Positions 34,496 to 45,420 of a stretch of 64,000 nucleotides of DNA are shown piece after piece. How positions within the stretch are numbered: position 1 is the first letter of the stretch; every line of letters begins with the position of its first letter. Location: the NCBI GenBank assembly GCA_006384855.1, contig VCJN01003039.1, positions 301,655-365,654 of the forward strand. The letters run 5' to 3'. The translations under genes and the position numbers were made by a program. Below the pieces are notes generated by a model that saw only the letters and a program-made list of their open reading frames with translations, had not been told where the DNA came from and made no database searches. The DNA is from Tetraselmis striata (lineage: Eukaryota; Chlorophyta; Chlorodendrophyceae; Chlorodendrales; Chlorodendraceae).

Positions 34496-37400
34496 CTACA
34501 GGAACGCCCTACCTCCAGACGCGCCAAAGCGCGACCCCAAGCTCCCAGATTTCTCCATGATCTCCTGCGCAGCGCAACAACGCCGCCGCTCGTCAGAAAC
34601 GCAACTACGATGTGCGCGACACCGCTGGCCAGGGGGCCGAGGCGCCCCGCACGCGTTCAAGCAAGCTGGATCGCTGCCTAAACAGCCGGCGTAGAGACTC
34701 TGCAAGGGTTTTACTGGTGCCACTTCTGTCCCGGGGGCGGGAAAAACCGTGGCCAGGGCTAGGAATGGGCGCACCTTGGCGCTCTTTGGCTTCAGGCTGC
34801 CGCTTGTGCCCAGGTCCCTCTCCCGGTCAAACGGCCTCCACGGGTGCTTGCCCTCCCAGTCCTCGCCCTCGTCATCCGGCATACCCGCCGTGCCCTTGCC
34901 CTTGCCCGTGTCCTTGTCTTTGCCCTTTGCCTTGGCCTTCTCCCTCCTGCGCTTCTCCTTGCGTTCGCGCTTCTCTTTCTCTTGGTTCTGCATTGACACG
35001 CGGGGGAGGGCACCCGAGGGATCGACACGCGGGGGAGGGCGCACTCAGCAGAGGTGCTTGGCCAGTCAGCAGCCACACGCCGGCGCAGTTCGCTGGGCGC
35101 ACCTCCATGTGCTGCTCCAGCAGGGACTTGGCGCGCTTCTGCGTGTTGTAGCTGTCCACCATGGAGGCGACCGCGCTCGTGCGCTTCGCCTCCGCCGCAC
35201 CCCGCGCCGAGGGCAGCGCCAGCGTGGAGGGCCCCCCGAGGCGCAGTCGCTCCGCCCTGCTCTCCGGCGTGTCCGTCCATGCAGAGGTGTCCCCGCGACC
35301 TGTCTGCTCCTGCACGCCCCCCCACCGCAGCATCCCGCGCCAATCGTCAAGAATCCGCAAAGTGGGCATTTGTGGCGTGTGCGTGTGTGATCCGGGTCAC
35401 GCTGCCCCTGCTGGCTGACCTTTTGAGAGAAGGAGGTGACCATGTTGTCCAGGCTGATCCCTGCCTTGACCTGGTGGACAGCGCCAGCTCCACACACCGT
35501 CAGCGCCGAACGCCGCCCGGGGCGGCTCCACCGGGGAAGCCCACCTGCCCCAGCTCCCATCCGCCCGCCGGAGACCACGCCCCCGCGTACCTGCTTCTCC
35601 GGCGGGAGCTCCGTCATCCAGGTGCCGCGCGTCTCTTTCTCCTGCGGCGGCACGTAGCCCTCCGGCATCGGCTCCCCCCGCAGCCGGGCCCACTCTGCGG
35701 CGCGCTCCTGCTCCCGCGCCACCTCCGCGGCGATCTTCATCAGGCGCTCATCCTCGCGCCTGCGCCGGGAGCCCACGCGGGCAGCCAGACGGAGAGCGTC
35801 AGCCCTCCCCACCCACCGCAACAGAAATGACGCCCGTCCCCGCGAGCTGGAAAACGTACTGTAGCACCCAGGTGCAGAGCCAGAGGATAACGCCCATGCA
35901 ATTCCCTGCCCAGAACTGCTGCCTCAGTGTGCCTGACCCTCGTTCCTTGCTCTTGAGGCTACACGTGGAATGCTCTACATGCGTGCTGCAGAGTAACATG
36001 CACACTCGCAACGCACGCGTGGTGCCGGCATATGATGGAATCCAAAGCCTCCACAGCAGGAGGTTGATAGTGAACGTTGCGCAGCATTGGCCCACCTGGC
36101 GTCCAGCTGCCTGCGGCCGGCCTCGTCCTGCAGGGTCTTGGCTGCCTCGTTGACCGCCGCAAAGGCGGCCTGCGCCTTGGGGTGCTCGCACTTGTCCGGA
36201 TGGATCAGCAGCGACAGCTTCCAGTACTTCTTCTTGACCTCCGTCTTGGACATCGAGGGCTCCGCGCCCAGCACCTGCCAGGGGCCATGCGAGCTCAGCC
36301 AGCCAGAGGCGGGAAGAGGCACATTTCCGCCCCGCCTCGCCCAGCCGCAGCCGCAGTGCGGGGGCGGCAGCTCACGTGGTACGCGTCAGGCTGCGTGCCA
36401 GCCTGCGCTGCCTCCGCAAGGGCCTTGATCACGCGGACGACCTCCATCGCACGCGCATCATCGCCCGCGCCCTCCAGGTCGAGCATTATCTCCGGCGGCA
36501 CCGGCCCGATGAGGTCCCACTCCTGCGTCCCACACCTCTGTCAGCCCCCCCCCCCCCCCCCCCCGCCCCAACGCCCCCCCCCCCCCCTTCCCATCTGGCA
36601 GCGCGTCAGGCAACAGGTACATCTCAGCCGCCAGCGCACCTCCTCCTCCTCCTCCTCCTCTTCTGCCCAGTCCTGCGCCGCCGCTGCCGCCGCCGCCGCC
36701 GCCAGCATCTCCTGGGACGGCATGGCCGGCCCAACGGACGGGCCTTTGGGCGCCGGACCCACCGCCTCCTCCTCCTCCTCCTCCTCCTCCTCCATCGCCG
36801 GGGCGGGCACTGCCTGCCCTGGTGGCATCGCGGGCCCGATGCTCGCTGCCGGCCCACCCTCAGCGGCCGCTTCTGCAGTCGCCTCGCCCTTGGCACCCAG
36901 CGCCACCACCTCGTCCGGGTCATCAGGCTCCGCGACCCACTCGTCCTCGTCCTCTCCACCCGCCGGTGCCGCCCCCACTGGCTCCGCGCCGCCCAGCTTC
37001 TCAGGCTTCACACCCTGCGCAGCTCCCTGTGCGCCCTCCGAGGCAGCAGGCTCCTCGACCTTTGGCTGCACCGTCTCCTAGACATGTCCAGCAGTGGCGA
37101 CAGTGCCGGCTGTCAGGTTCCATTTTCGCACCCGTCTCGCCCACCCCTTCATTCGCCCCTGCCTCGCTCCTTGCCGCATGAGAGGCCGCTATACCTGCAG
37201 CACCAGCCCCAGTGTCCCTAAGATGGAGTCCGAGCCCGACATCTTCCTAAACGCCATCTGAAAGTGGTAAGGGGGAGCGGGGGCGGGACTTTAGCCGGTC
37301 CAGCCACCAGAGAACAAGTCGGGGCAAAGGTGCATGGCGACGGCATCGCGCGCGTACCTTGTTGCGCATGAGGGGGAGGTTCCAGAAGAGTGTGCCCAGG

Positions 37401-38213
37401 CGGTTCTGCAGCGCTGCCTCCTGCACGCCTGAGATGTCGACAGCCTCGCCGCTGTCCAGCTGGCGCAGCAGCTGCAGCGTGCGTGAGGTTGCCCATAGCC
37501 TCTTAGCGACTCTTGAGCGAAGGGGGAGGGGGGGGGGGGGTCACAGGAGGGCTGCGGCGGCTCACCTCCCGAAGCTCGCTCTGGATGCCGGCGTGGTAGG
37601 CCATCAGGTCGCGCGTGGCCTGCACAGCTGCCCGCCCTCGCTGCAGCCGTGTATTTCCAGACCACCGCCGCGGGTCGCCGCGCCCGTCGTCGCTGCTGGC
37701 GCCGCTGTCCGACCCCGACCCTGACTCCGAGTCGCCGGAGCTGCCCTGGCGCGCTCGCTTGGCCGGCTTCTTGTCCTGTCCCCACAGGGCGGCAAATCAG
37801 GCAATGGCATTGGATAACGCGGGCAGGAGCAGCTTTGCACCGGAGGTGTGTGGGCGTGTGGGTGGGGACAATCGGGACAATCGCGAGCGTGGTAGGTGCC
37901 ACTCCCCCTGCGCCAAAACCCTGGTCCAGCTGGCCGCTAGTCCCCAATCAGACCCATCCACGCCCACCTTCTTCCGCTTCTCCTCCTTCCGCTTGTGCTT
38001 CTCCTTGCGCTCCTTGCCCTCCTTGTCCCGCTTGCGGCTACCCTTGTCCCCACCCCCTCGCTCGTGGCGCCTGTGCTTGTGCTTCTTATGCGACCTGCCA
38101 CCGTCCGCGTCCCGCTCCCGCTTCCGGTCCGCCGTCTGGCGTTCCTCCACCTCCGCCGCCTCAAAGCGCTGCACCGACTGTAGCGCCGCCTCGAAGTTGC
38201 CGCGCCCGGCCAT
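34496..38213 (-). CDS. J-domain protein with GPALPP motifs and DUF3752-like C-terminus
   Basis: Twelve exons in minus-strand order: 38213-37968, 37775-37566, 37501-37358, 37257-37195, 37077-36640, 36522-36376, 36274-36096, 35759-35591, 35470-35420, 35303-35103, 34987-34775, 34564-34496. All phases agree, giving 709 aa. Seen: MAGRGNFEAALQSVQRFEAA start, a Lys/Arg-rich nuclear-type region (about 30-90), GPALPP-type motifs IGPAMPP (301), VGPAMPS (336) and IGPVPP (372), acidic Glu runs, and a J-domain from about 413 with HPD at 441-443. Then follow the DUF3752 signatures WMTELPPE, WTDTPESR and HPWRPFDRERDL, with the end SGSLGSRFGASGGRAFL. Known: J-domains stimulate Hsp70 ATPase through HPD, and GPALPP/DUF3752 proteins are poorly characterised. 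Inference: a nuclear Hsp70 co-chaperone, perhaps linked to RNA processing. Confidence 0.88.
34668..34739 (+). repeat. Short dispersed repeat copy, in the last intron of gene B
   Basis: GCTGCCTAAACAGCCGGCGT, GACTCTGCAAGGGTTTTACT and GGTGCCACTTCTGTCCCGGG match the core of the family. The copy lies wholly between the donor at 34774 and the acceptor at 34565 of gene B. Reading through it would add an alien C-terminus, whereas splicing it out restores the family-like end. Confidence 0.7.
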
Positions 38214-38473
38214 AGTGCCCACACCGCCCCGCCACGCGCTGCAGCTAAGGAAAGTGCCACGAATCACGGATTAGCACGCAGCGGCACAACTTGCAGCCGC
38301 CGAGCAGGTGGTTGCGGGTTCCAGCTCGTCGACCCACCTCTGCTGGCGCCGACGGTCGTAATCAGTGTTGGTTATAGCAGGGATACCTGCAGCGTCTGGA
38401 GACTGCGCAGAAATTACTAGGGAAGTAAAAAGCCTACATGTTAAAAGCAGAACTACAGGTACCCGTGGCAGGG

Positions 38474-38568
38474 GTTTCCGTGACTGGATTGCTTGCTGCC
38501 AAAACGGCCCTCGTAGAGACGCTGCAAGGGTTTGTTTCACTGCTGGTGCCAGTCCTGTCCCGGGCGCA
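38474..38568 (+). repeat. Short dispersed repeat copy, upstream of gene B
   Basis: GTTTCCGTGACTGGATTGCT, GTAGAGACGCTGCAAGGGTT and CTGGTGCCAGTCCTGTCCCG match the core. It faces an inverted copy about 280 bp downstream. Confidence 0.7.
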
Positions 38569-38839
38569 GCTTCCGGTCCATTGGGCGGTCGTTCCGCGCT
38601 CATCTGACCCACCATCTACTACCTCGTAGTACGTTTGTACATTTCTTGTCCGCTCGGTTGAGCGATGATGGGTTTTGTTACGCGGGGGAGTCGGGCGAAG
38701 GCAAGGTACTACCGGGGGTTACCCTACGGGCGGCAGGCAGGGGGGCGAGCCGGCGGGGGCAAAGCACTACAGACGCTGAGTTACAGGGCCGGCGGAGCGC
38801 GCGTGGCGTCCGCCGGCAGACGAAGAAGGGCTGGCGGTG

Positions 38840-39115
38840 TTTTTTCCTCCCCGCCCCCGGGACAGGGCTGGCACTAGTGAAACCCTTGCAGCGTCTATGA
38901 CTACGGCCGTTTAGGCAGCAATCCAGTTACGGAAAGCCCTTGGTATTAAGCCCTGGCGGTATTCTGCGGTCGTCTCTCATCCCAGAGGTCCCCGGTTCGA
39001 ATCCTGGTCGATGTATTTCGGCACTATCGGCCCGTCGTGTCCCGCCGTGTTAATCTACGGCCCGGTTGATCTCTAGCTCTTCGGGGCTAGAATGAGGCAA
39101 TGGTGTAACGGATTG
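38840..39115 (+). mobile_element. Inverted dispersed repeat joined to a tRNA-like SINE
   Basis: 38849-38947 is the reverse complement of the dispersed repeat core (GACAGGGCTGGCACTAGTGA, AACCCTTGCAGCGTCTATGA). It is followed by a B-box-like GGTTCGAATCC (about 38993-39003), TCGATGTATTTCGGCACTAT and a tail with CGGCCCGGTTGATCTCTAGC and CTTCGGGG that matches 21860-21965. A possible head (TTGTCCGCTCGGTTGAGCG) lies at about 38645-38665. Confidence 0.6.
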
Positions 39116-39229
39116 CCTCAGACCATTGGGACCATTTAGTCTGAGAGATTGCTGCAAATCTCTAATATGCGCGTCATGCTCCTCCGCCATATGCCCTAGC
39201 ACCCCCGCGTTGTCCGTCTCCTCCGGCAC

Positions 39230-39596
39230 TTGATCGACAACGTGCAACAAGTCCTCCAGCCTCATTTTGCCTTCGCCGACTCTCACTTCCGGGATGACGC
39301 TGCTCATGCCGAGCACTCCGCCTTCAGGACAGCCACTACCATGTCGGAGTGCTTCCCTACGGCCGTTCGCCTCATTGGTGAAGCGCCTCCCACGGGCACC
39401 TCATGCGGGAGCTTTCACATTCAGCCTCCGCAAGGGTTTGGCGTTAGCTGCCATGCCATCGGCGCTCCATTGTCTCATGTCTGCTACATGGGCTGTTGGG
39501 CGCGCAACTCCGACGTCGTCATAGACTACATCGACCCGCCCGATATGCTACCATCCTATATGGCCATGGTTCTTCGTCGCCCGCATCGCGAGTCTG
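39230..39596 (+). mobile_element. Tyrosine-recombinase element fossil, left part
   Basis: Plus-strand frames contain RTATTMSECFPTAVRLIGEA, an SLRKG-type block and AIGAPLSHVCYMGCWARNSD followed by VVIDYIDP. The H-S-L-R-K-G ... G.W...S.....YI order is that of the tyrosine recombinases of DIRS-like or Crypton elements. The fossil is broken (at least one break besides the insertion) and old. A short continuation may lie at 46466-46540, beyond the gypsy insertion. Confidence 0.5.
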
Positions 39597-40118
39597 TGCG
39601 ACAGTCTCGGGTGCCTCACGCAGGTCAAGCAGACAAGGCTGTCGTAAACACAAAGAAGGCAGCAGAGAGAGAAAGAAACAATGGTTACAACGTTGTCACC
39701 ACCCGCCGCTATTTATGCGTATGGCTAGCTCACAGCTAGCCACCACCAAGCGGCACGCGCACTGCTAAGCGCGTCACCGTGGAGAGTCGTGCCTTGAAGT
39801 GTCGAACAGGAGGTCGTCGCTTAGAGACCTCCGCACATGTAGTTGACACATCAGTTTATACACAAGTATACAACTGATGTTCCAGAGGCAGGCACATTAT
39901 ACTTGTGCCCGCTACGGGTACGCACATGCGTATTATCCCGTAACTACTACTGAACAGTGTACCGGTACCAGTAGGACTCGTCTCATGATTCATCATCCAC
40001 CAGTACTCGTATTGTGGCGCGTGACACACGCGCGCACACATACGATACAGCAGGTACTCGTACATGAATGATGCTACGATCATACAGTACCCGTACAGAG
40101 TATGCCATTATTGTCACA
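39597..40118 (-). repeat. 3' LTR of the gypsy element
   Basis: 522 bp, TG...CA, nearly identical to 45944-46465. It is rich in GTAC and ACCGGTACC short palindromes. Confidence 0.92.
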
Positions 40119-40137
40119 CTACATCTCTCCCCCCTTG
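40119..40137 (-). other. Polypurine tract of the gypsy element
   Basis: On the minus strand, AAGGGGGGAGAGA lies directly before the 3' LTR, where the plus-strand primer of LTR elements is expected. Confidence 0.7.
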
Positions 40138-40169
40138 ACAACAGTGTGAAATAGCATTCCACAGGCAGT

Positions 40170-43100
40170 TTAATTTGCAGTCGGCACACGTGCCGGGTAT
40201 TTATGCATATGCTCCACAAATTCAGGTGACTTTACAAAGTCCAACCATTTGGGAGTAGCCATAAAATCCTGCAATGCTATTGTCCTTTTAACATCAAACA
40301 AACGATGCCAAACAGGGGCAATAGACTCATCCGCAAAGTGAACAAGAAATTGCAACTGAGTACCACGTAAACCGGGCATGGAACCGATTTTAACGCTGGT
40401 AATCTTGTCAATCTCATACTCATCATCAGAGTCGTCACCGGTACCAACAACAAGAGGTACATGCGGGCGCAACGGCGCAGTGGGACAGGGTCTCAAGTTA
40501 TTAACATGAAATACTGGGTGCAACTTAACACCAGCAGGTAATTTCAGTCGATAACTATGACCGCCAATTTTCTCTACAATAGAAAATGGGCCAAGCTGCT
40601 TGTCCATCAGCTTTTTGCAAGGCTGACCTTTGACCTTAAGCAGACGGGTATCCACAGATACTCTATCTCCAACATTGAAGATAGGAGGATTGCGCTGTTG
40701 CCTAACACTAGGACGAACAGTCAATTCATCTTTATGGACAGCCAACACTGACCGAACCAACTCGTGAATCTCCTTCATATCTTGGATACGTTGCTGAGCA
40801 TCACGAGAGAATGCTATTGTTGGTCTCATACCAAACAATACATCCGGAGGCGTTTCAGGATTGAAACCATACATAACCTCAAATGGTGCATGCTCAATGC
40901 CAAGTGCTTTGTTGGAATTATACGCAAATTCCATCAATGGTAACTGGTCTACCCAGTTTGAACCATCGAAACAACAAAACGCACGAGCCAACGCAGTGAC
41001 TATGGCATTAATGCGTTCGGTCAAACCATCTGTTTCAGGATGTTGGCCACTAGACATGTTCAATTTAGTGCCAAGTCTCCGCCACAGAGTTTGCCAGAAT
41101 GCAGACAGGAACCGTGGATCTCTATCAGAGACGATCACACGAGGTATTCCATGCAGCCTGAATACTTCCTTCAGAAATAATTCAGCTGCCTGTCCACCAG
41201 TCACGTTGACTGTGGTTGGAATAAAATGTGCTTGCCGGGACAGATGGCAACACACAACCAACATAGTATTATAACCATTACTCTCAGGTAACTCGGTTAT
41301 AAAATCCAAACCAACCGTATGCCATGGACGTGGCGGTACTGGTAAGGGCTGTGTTGGTGCAGGTGGCTGCGGACGTGCACGAACACGCCGGCACACCGAA
41401 CATTGTTCACAATAGGTTTTCACGTCATGTCGTATGCGTGTCCACCAAAAACGGTCCAAGGCACGTGCCAAGGTGCTTGCATAAGCACGGTGACCAACAG
41501 AATCATGTAGCTCATACAATATCTTATTGATGATGTCACGATTGGTTGGTATGCAAAGACGTCCATGTCTCCAAAAATAACCATCGTGCTCTACCACATG
41601 ACCGGACTGCTTCCACCCCCCCCATAAGGAGTAGAACGCGTCCTCTGCATATCCAGCCTTAATAAGGTGGAGAATATTGTCATCAAGGCTAAGTGACGAC
41701 GCACTTACAGCCGACAATACCGCAGTACATGGGCGATGTTCACTCACGAGTGATTCAGCCGCGTCCGGCACATCCCCGGTCCAATATAAGCCACCGAAAC
41801 CAATCGGCTTAAAATCCGGTCTACGCGACAACGGATCGGCTTCATTCCACTTGCCCTTTCGGTATGCAAGAGATATGGACCCAACAAACGGCTGCAAGTC
41901 GCGTACATAGCGCACTTGTCGCCGGTTCAACCTTTCTGCCGGTTGCCTGAGCAGATGACGCAGGGTGTCATGATCCTGTCTCTTATACACAACAAGGAAT
42001 CGACAGCACCCTTCAAGGTAACAACGCCAGTGCTTAATTGATTCACAGACAGCCAAAGCTTCCAAATCATAAGCACTGTAGGTATTACCACGCTCAGCTG
42101 CATTCAGCTTTCGCGCCCAGTAACTCACTGGTTGAGGACCTCCTCCTTGGTCCTGCAGTAGTACTGCAGCAAGCCCTACGTTGGACGCATCTGTCGCTAC
42201 GGTGAACGTCGCATCCGCCCCCATGGAAGGAATGGAAAGACACGGAGCGGAAATCAGTCGCAGACGAAGGGTCTCAAAGGCTTCCTGACACGCCGGTGAC
42301 CAGTCAACATGAACTGGTTTAGACTTACGCAATAAGTCAGTCAATGGTGCAGTTAAATCACTGAAATGATGAATAAACTTAGAGTAGAAATTGCAGAATT
42401 GTACGAAACTTCTGACTTCACTCTGAGTTTTAGGGACAGGCCAATCCCTAACTGCAGCCACTTTGGCCTCTGAAACAGACAACTTACCATCAGCGACGGT
42501 ATACCCCAAATAATCCATAGATTGCATGCCAAAGAAACATTTCTTTAATTGCAACCTCAGATTATATTCATTCAGTTTCTCAAAAACTAAACGAAGGTGC
42601 TTTATGTGGTCATCATAATTATCTGAATATATACATATATCATCCAGATACACCACCACAAAGTCACGCAAAAATGGTCTCAAGATGTCATTCATCATGC
42701 GCTGGAAAGTGGCTGGGGCATTGCACAAACCAAATGGCATTGCAGTCCACTCCCATAGACCATCAGGTGTCTGAAACGCTGTCTTGTGGATGTCCTCCTC
42801 TGCAATGGCAACCTGCCAATAACCTGATGCTAAATCCAGATGGGTATAGCAACGGGCATTGCGGAGAGAATCCAACGTTTCATCAATTCGCGGCAAAGGA
42901 TACATATCCTTTCGAGTGACCTCGTTCAGCCCACGAAAATCGACACACAACCGAAGGGATCCATCTGCCTTCTTAACAAAAAGAATAGGCGAACCAAACT
43001 CAGATTGACTAGGACGAACAAGTCCAGCGGCAATCGCATCTTTGAGTTGGCGATCCAATTCAGCACGTTCAGCGGGAGACAAACGATTAAGTCTTTGGCG

Positions 43101-44165
43101 TTTCATTTTGCCAGTTAACTCAATTTTGTGATCCCATGGCCGATGAACAGGCGGCCTGTTGATTGGACGCAAAATTTCAGGAAACTCGTCATACAACAAA
43201 TGACGAATAGCATCCTTTTGCTCTGGTGTCATAGCATTGTCTAAATGCAGGTCAGGATCATCCTTTATAACCGACATTTCAACGACATAGAATTCAGCCA
43301 AAGAATTATGCTTAGACGCACGAGCAGTTTTGCGCATCAACTTTTGTACCCTAGTGGAAGTAATCATGCTACATGCAGGAGTACGACCCACTATTACAAC
43401 AGGTACATGGGTTCCATCCATTAGAGTCATGATACGTTCCGTACCATACTTAATGGTAACTTGCGCTTCATCAAGCCAAGTTAAACCCAATACAATGTCG
43501 GAGACTTTGAGCTCACGCAGTATATAAAATACTCGATTCTCAAATACATGTCCTCCAACAGACAGAGACACAACAGTTGTATGGCAACATGAGACACGTT
43601 GACCATTAGCCAAACGGACAGGTGTTCTGGCTTTCAACTTCTGTATCTGCAAGTTGTTTCTGCGCACAAAGTCCTCAGATATAAAATCTAAAGATGCCGC
43701 ATTATCAACCAGTGCATCCACAACGGCGTCATCGTTAATTGTCACATTAACTTTCAACAATGGCCTGGGGTCATCCCAACGAGTCAAAGAAGCAATCTGA
43801 GGCAAACTTTGCCTTTGCATACTCCAAAATGATGGATCAGTCACATTGACAGCATCACACTCATTTATAGACTCAGATGTACGTTCACCAATACCAACGC
43901 TAGAATCTGCAACTTTTGTAGAGTCCACGTTAAAACTCACATTTGGACTTGTGACAGTTTTAGGTACAAAGTCATCAGGAAAAGCACAGTTAGCATCAAC
44001 TAACCAAATGTTAACCCCATACTTTGGCGGTCTAACATCTTCCTGGACTGTGGCATTTTTATGAGACCACCTGGTGAACAAAGGTGTCTTTGCCGGGTAT
44101 TGCTGCAATAGTTTCCAATGCTTTGTCAAAGCACTGAATCTATCAAATGCAGGCAATACAAACAC
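40170..44165 (-). CDS. gypsy pol polyprotein: protease, RT, RNase H, integrase, chromodomain
   Basis: One frame of 1331 codons. In order: a retropepsin-like protease near residues 145-250 (ALVDNAAS in the active-site position, GLTWL at the flap end); reverse transcriptase with the YLDD box; RNase H beginning TVATDASNVGLAAVL; integrase with an N-terminal zinc-binding region (CEQCSVC) and a DDE core (DFITELPESNGYN, SDRDPRF, HPETDGLTERIN); and a C-terminal chromodomain-like segment (EIDKITSV ... QFLVHFAD). The domain order PR-RT-RH-IN is that of Ty3/gypsy, and the chromodomain points to the chromovirus branch. It looks whole. Confidence 0.92.
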   Translation of the reverse strand: MFVLPAFDRFSALTKHWKLLQQYPAKTPLFTRWSHKNATVQEDVRPPKYGVNIWLVDANCAFPDDFVPKTVTSPNVSFNVDSTKVADSSVGIGERTSESINECDAVNVTDPSFWSMQRQSLPQIASLTRWDDPRPLLKVNVTINDDAVVDALVDNAASLDFISEDFVRRNNLQIQKLKARTPVRLANGQRVSCCHTTVVSLSVGGHVFENRVFYILRELKVSDIVLGLTWLDEAQVTIKYGTERIMTLMDGTHVPVVIVGRTPACSMITSTRVQKLMRKTARASKHNSLAEFYVVEMSVIKDDPDLHLDNAMTPEQKDAIRHLLYDEFPEILRPINRPPVHRPWDHKIELTGKMKRQRLNRLSPAERAELDRQLKDAIAAGLVRPSQSEFGSPILFVKKADGSLRLCVDFRGLNEVTRKDMYPLPRIDETLDSLRNARCYTHLDLASGYWQVAIAEEDIHKTAFQTPDGLWEWTAMPFGLCNAPATFQRMMNDILRPFLRDFVVVYLDDICIYSDNYDDHIKHLRLVFEKLNEYNLRLQLKKCFFGMQSMDYLGYTVADGKLSVSEAKVAAVRDWPVPKTQSEVRSFVQFCNFYSKFIHHFSDLTAPLTDLLRKSKPVHVDWSPACQEAFETLRLRLISAPCLSIPSMGADATFTVATDASNVGLAAVLLQDQGGGPQPVSYWARKLNAAERGNTYSAYDLEALAVCESIKHWRCYLEGCCRFLVVYKRQDHDTLRHLLRQPAERLNRRQVRYVRDLQPFVGSISLAYRKGKWNEADPLSRRPDFKPIGFGGLYWTGDVPDAAESLVSEHRPCTAVLSAVSASSLSLDDNILHLIKAGYAEDAFYSLWGGWKQSGHVVEHDGYFWRHGRLCIPTNRDIINKILYELHDSVGHRAYASTLARALDRFWWTRIRHDVKTYCEQCSVCRRVRARPQPPAPTQPLPVPPRPWHTVGLDFITELPESNGYNTMLVVCCHLSRQAHFIPTTVNVTGGQAAELFLKEVFRLHGIPRVIVSDRDPRFLSAFWQTLWRRLGTKLNMSSGQHPETDGLTERINAIVTALARAFCCFDGSNWVDQLPLMEFAYNSNKALGIEHAPFEVMYGFNPETPPDVLFGMRPTIAFSRDAQQRIQDMKEIHELVRSVLAVHKDELTVRPSVRQQRNPPIFNVGDRVSVDTRLLKVKGQPCKKLMDKQLGPFSIVEKIGGHSYRLKLPAGVKLHPVFHVNNLRPCPTAPLRPHVPLVVGTGDDSDDEYEIDKITSVKIGSMPGLRGTQLQFLVHFADESIAPVWHRLFDVKRTIALQDFMATPKWLDFVKSPEFVEHMHKYPARVPTAN

Positions 44166-44180
44166 TCCTACAGTATGTTC

Positions 44181-45281
44181 TTAAGCCCTACTGCGGCATT
44201 GCTCAAAATGCCTCGCAATAGACTCAGTCATATGCCATGGAGGGTGAATAAACACACGTTCATTCGACAAGTCGCGCGATAATATCGAATCTTGTTCTGA
44301 ACAGAACGGCAAGTTTCGATGGGTATTCAGACCCTCATTATCCGCACAGCCCTCCAGCGTAAACTGGAGCATCTCATGTAAGGGATCGAAGACTCTATCG
44401 ACCAGTCGCCACTCGGCACTGACTGTAGTCTTTCTAGGCATTCGACGCCTCGGAGCCTTTACGCGACGATGAGTCGAAACTTTCCGAGCACCCGTTACAC
44501 AGGCTACTGGCAAAGTCGTACCAGACTCGCGTACACTATTCGAGTTCTCATCAGTAGGCGACTCAACATAGTCGTTACTACTCTCAGAGATGACGACATC
44601 GTCACTCGAACATGTACTCGTCACAGGTATATCGTCATTCAGACGTGCATTAGACAATAATGCGGATACCTCAGGTGCCAATGACATATCGGCAACAGTA
44701 ACTTCGCAATCATGCGACTCGACAGTTACTGGACAGCATGATGTAACACAAACATCACTTACATCCCTATCTACTGAGCTGTCAGCAGCAGAATAAGGGC
44801 ACCCCTATTTCATCTTAGGGCAGTCTTTCAGAAGGTGAGCCTCACCACACTTAAAGCATGTTTTAGCAGCCATGTGCTTAGCATACTTCTCTGGCTCATG
44901 CAGTTTTGTGCCGAGGCGACTTACCGAGAGAACGGGCGCCACTAAAAGACCATAGCAAAGGTCGCCGAACAGCGTGTCGACTCGTTGCTTATCTCCTGTC
45001 GAGATATCGCCGGTATGTCGACATATTCTTGACGCGTACTCAGCGGAAGTTACCGGCACTCCATCAGCACGTCCTGCTGTCATCTGTAGTAACAAACTTA
45101 CCTGCATGCAAACTATAGATGCAAATGCAGGTGCAGATGCTACTATAGATGCAAATGCAGGTGCAAATGCTACTATAGATGCAGATGCAGGTGCAGATGA
45201 TACTATAGATGCAGATGCATATGCAAATGCTGCTATAGATGCAAGCTTCTCGTTGAGGATCTTGTACTTGAGCCGAAACAT
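44181..45281 (-). pseudogene. gypsy gag region with CCHC knuckle
   Basis: Two short frames cover this part. The upstream one has a gag-like stretch and ends with a CCHC knuckle, CFKCGEAHLLKDC. Near its start is a degenerate repeat of ASIV.APAFASIV type, from a GATGCAAATGCAGGTGCAGA repeat at about 45115-45240. The downstream frame is Ser/Thr/Asp-rich. Gag appears short for the family and somewhat broken. Confidence 0.6.
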
Positions 45282-45420
45282 GAACGGCTATACGACGAGC
45301 TCCCAGGTCGCAGTCACAGCAGGTCGTTGATCAGCATGTGCAAGTCCGGCAGTAGTCGTCGACTTCAGTCCCACTGTACCGAGCTGCTCCGGCAGTCCAG
45401 TACAGCATCTACTGGTGCAG

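Noticed and set aside
34565-34774. Longer C-terminus of gene B read straight through
   Set aside because: The read-through part is a dispersed repeat; splicing at the GTGCGC donor and CAG acceptor restores a C-terminus like that of DUF3752 proteins.
36077-37221. Plus-strand frames of 281-334 codons
   Set aside because: They are antisense to exons of the J-domain gene and reflect its GC-rich, Glu-rich coding strand.
45115-45240. Plain microsatellite unrelated to coding
   Set aside because: It lies inside the gag-region frame and is read as a degenerate peptide repeat; treated as part of the element.
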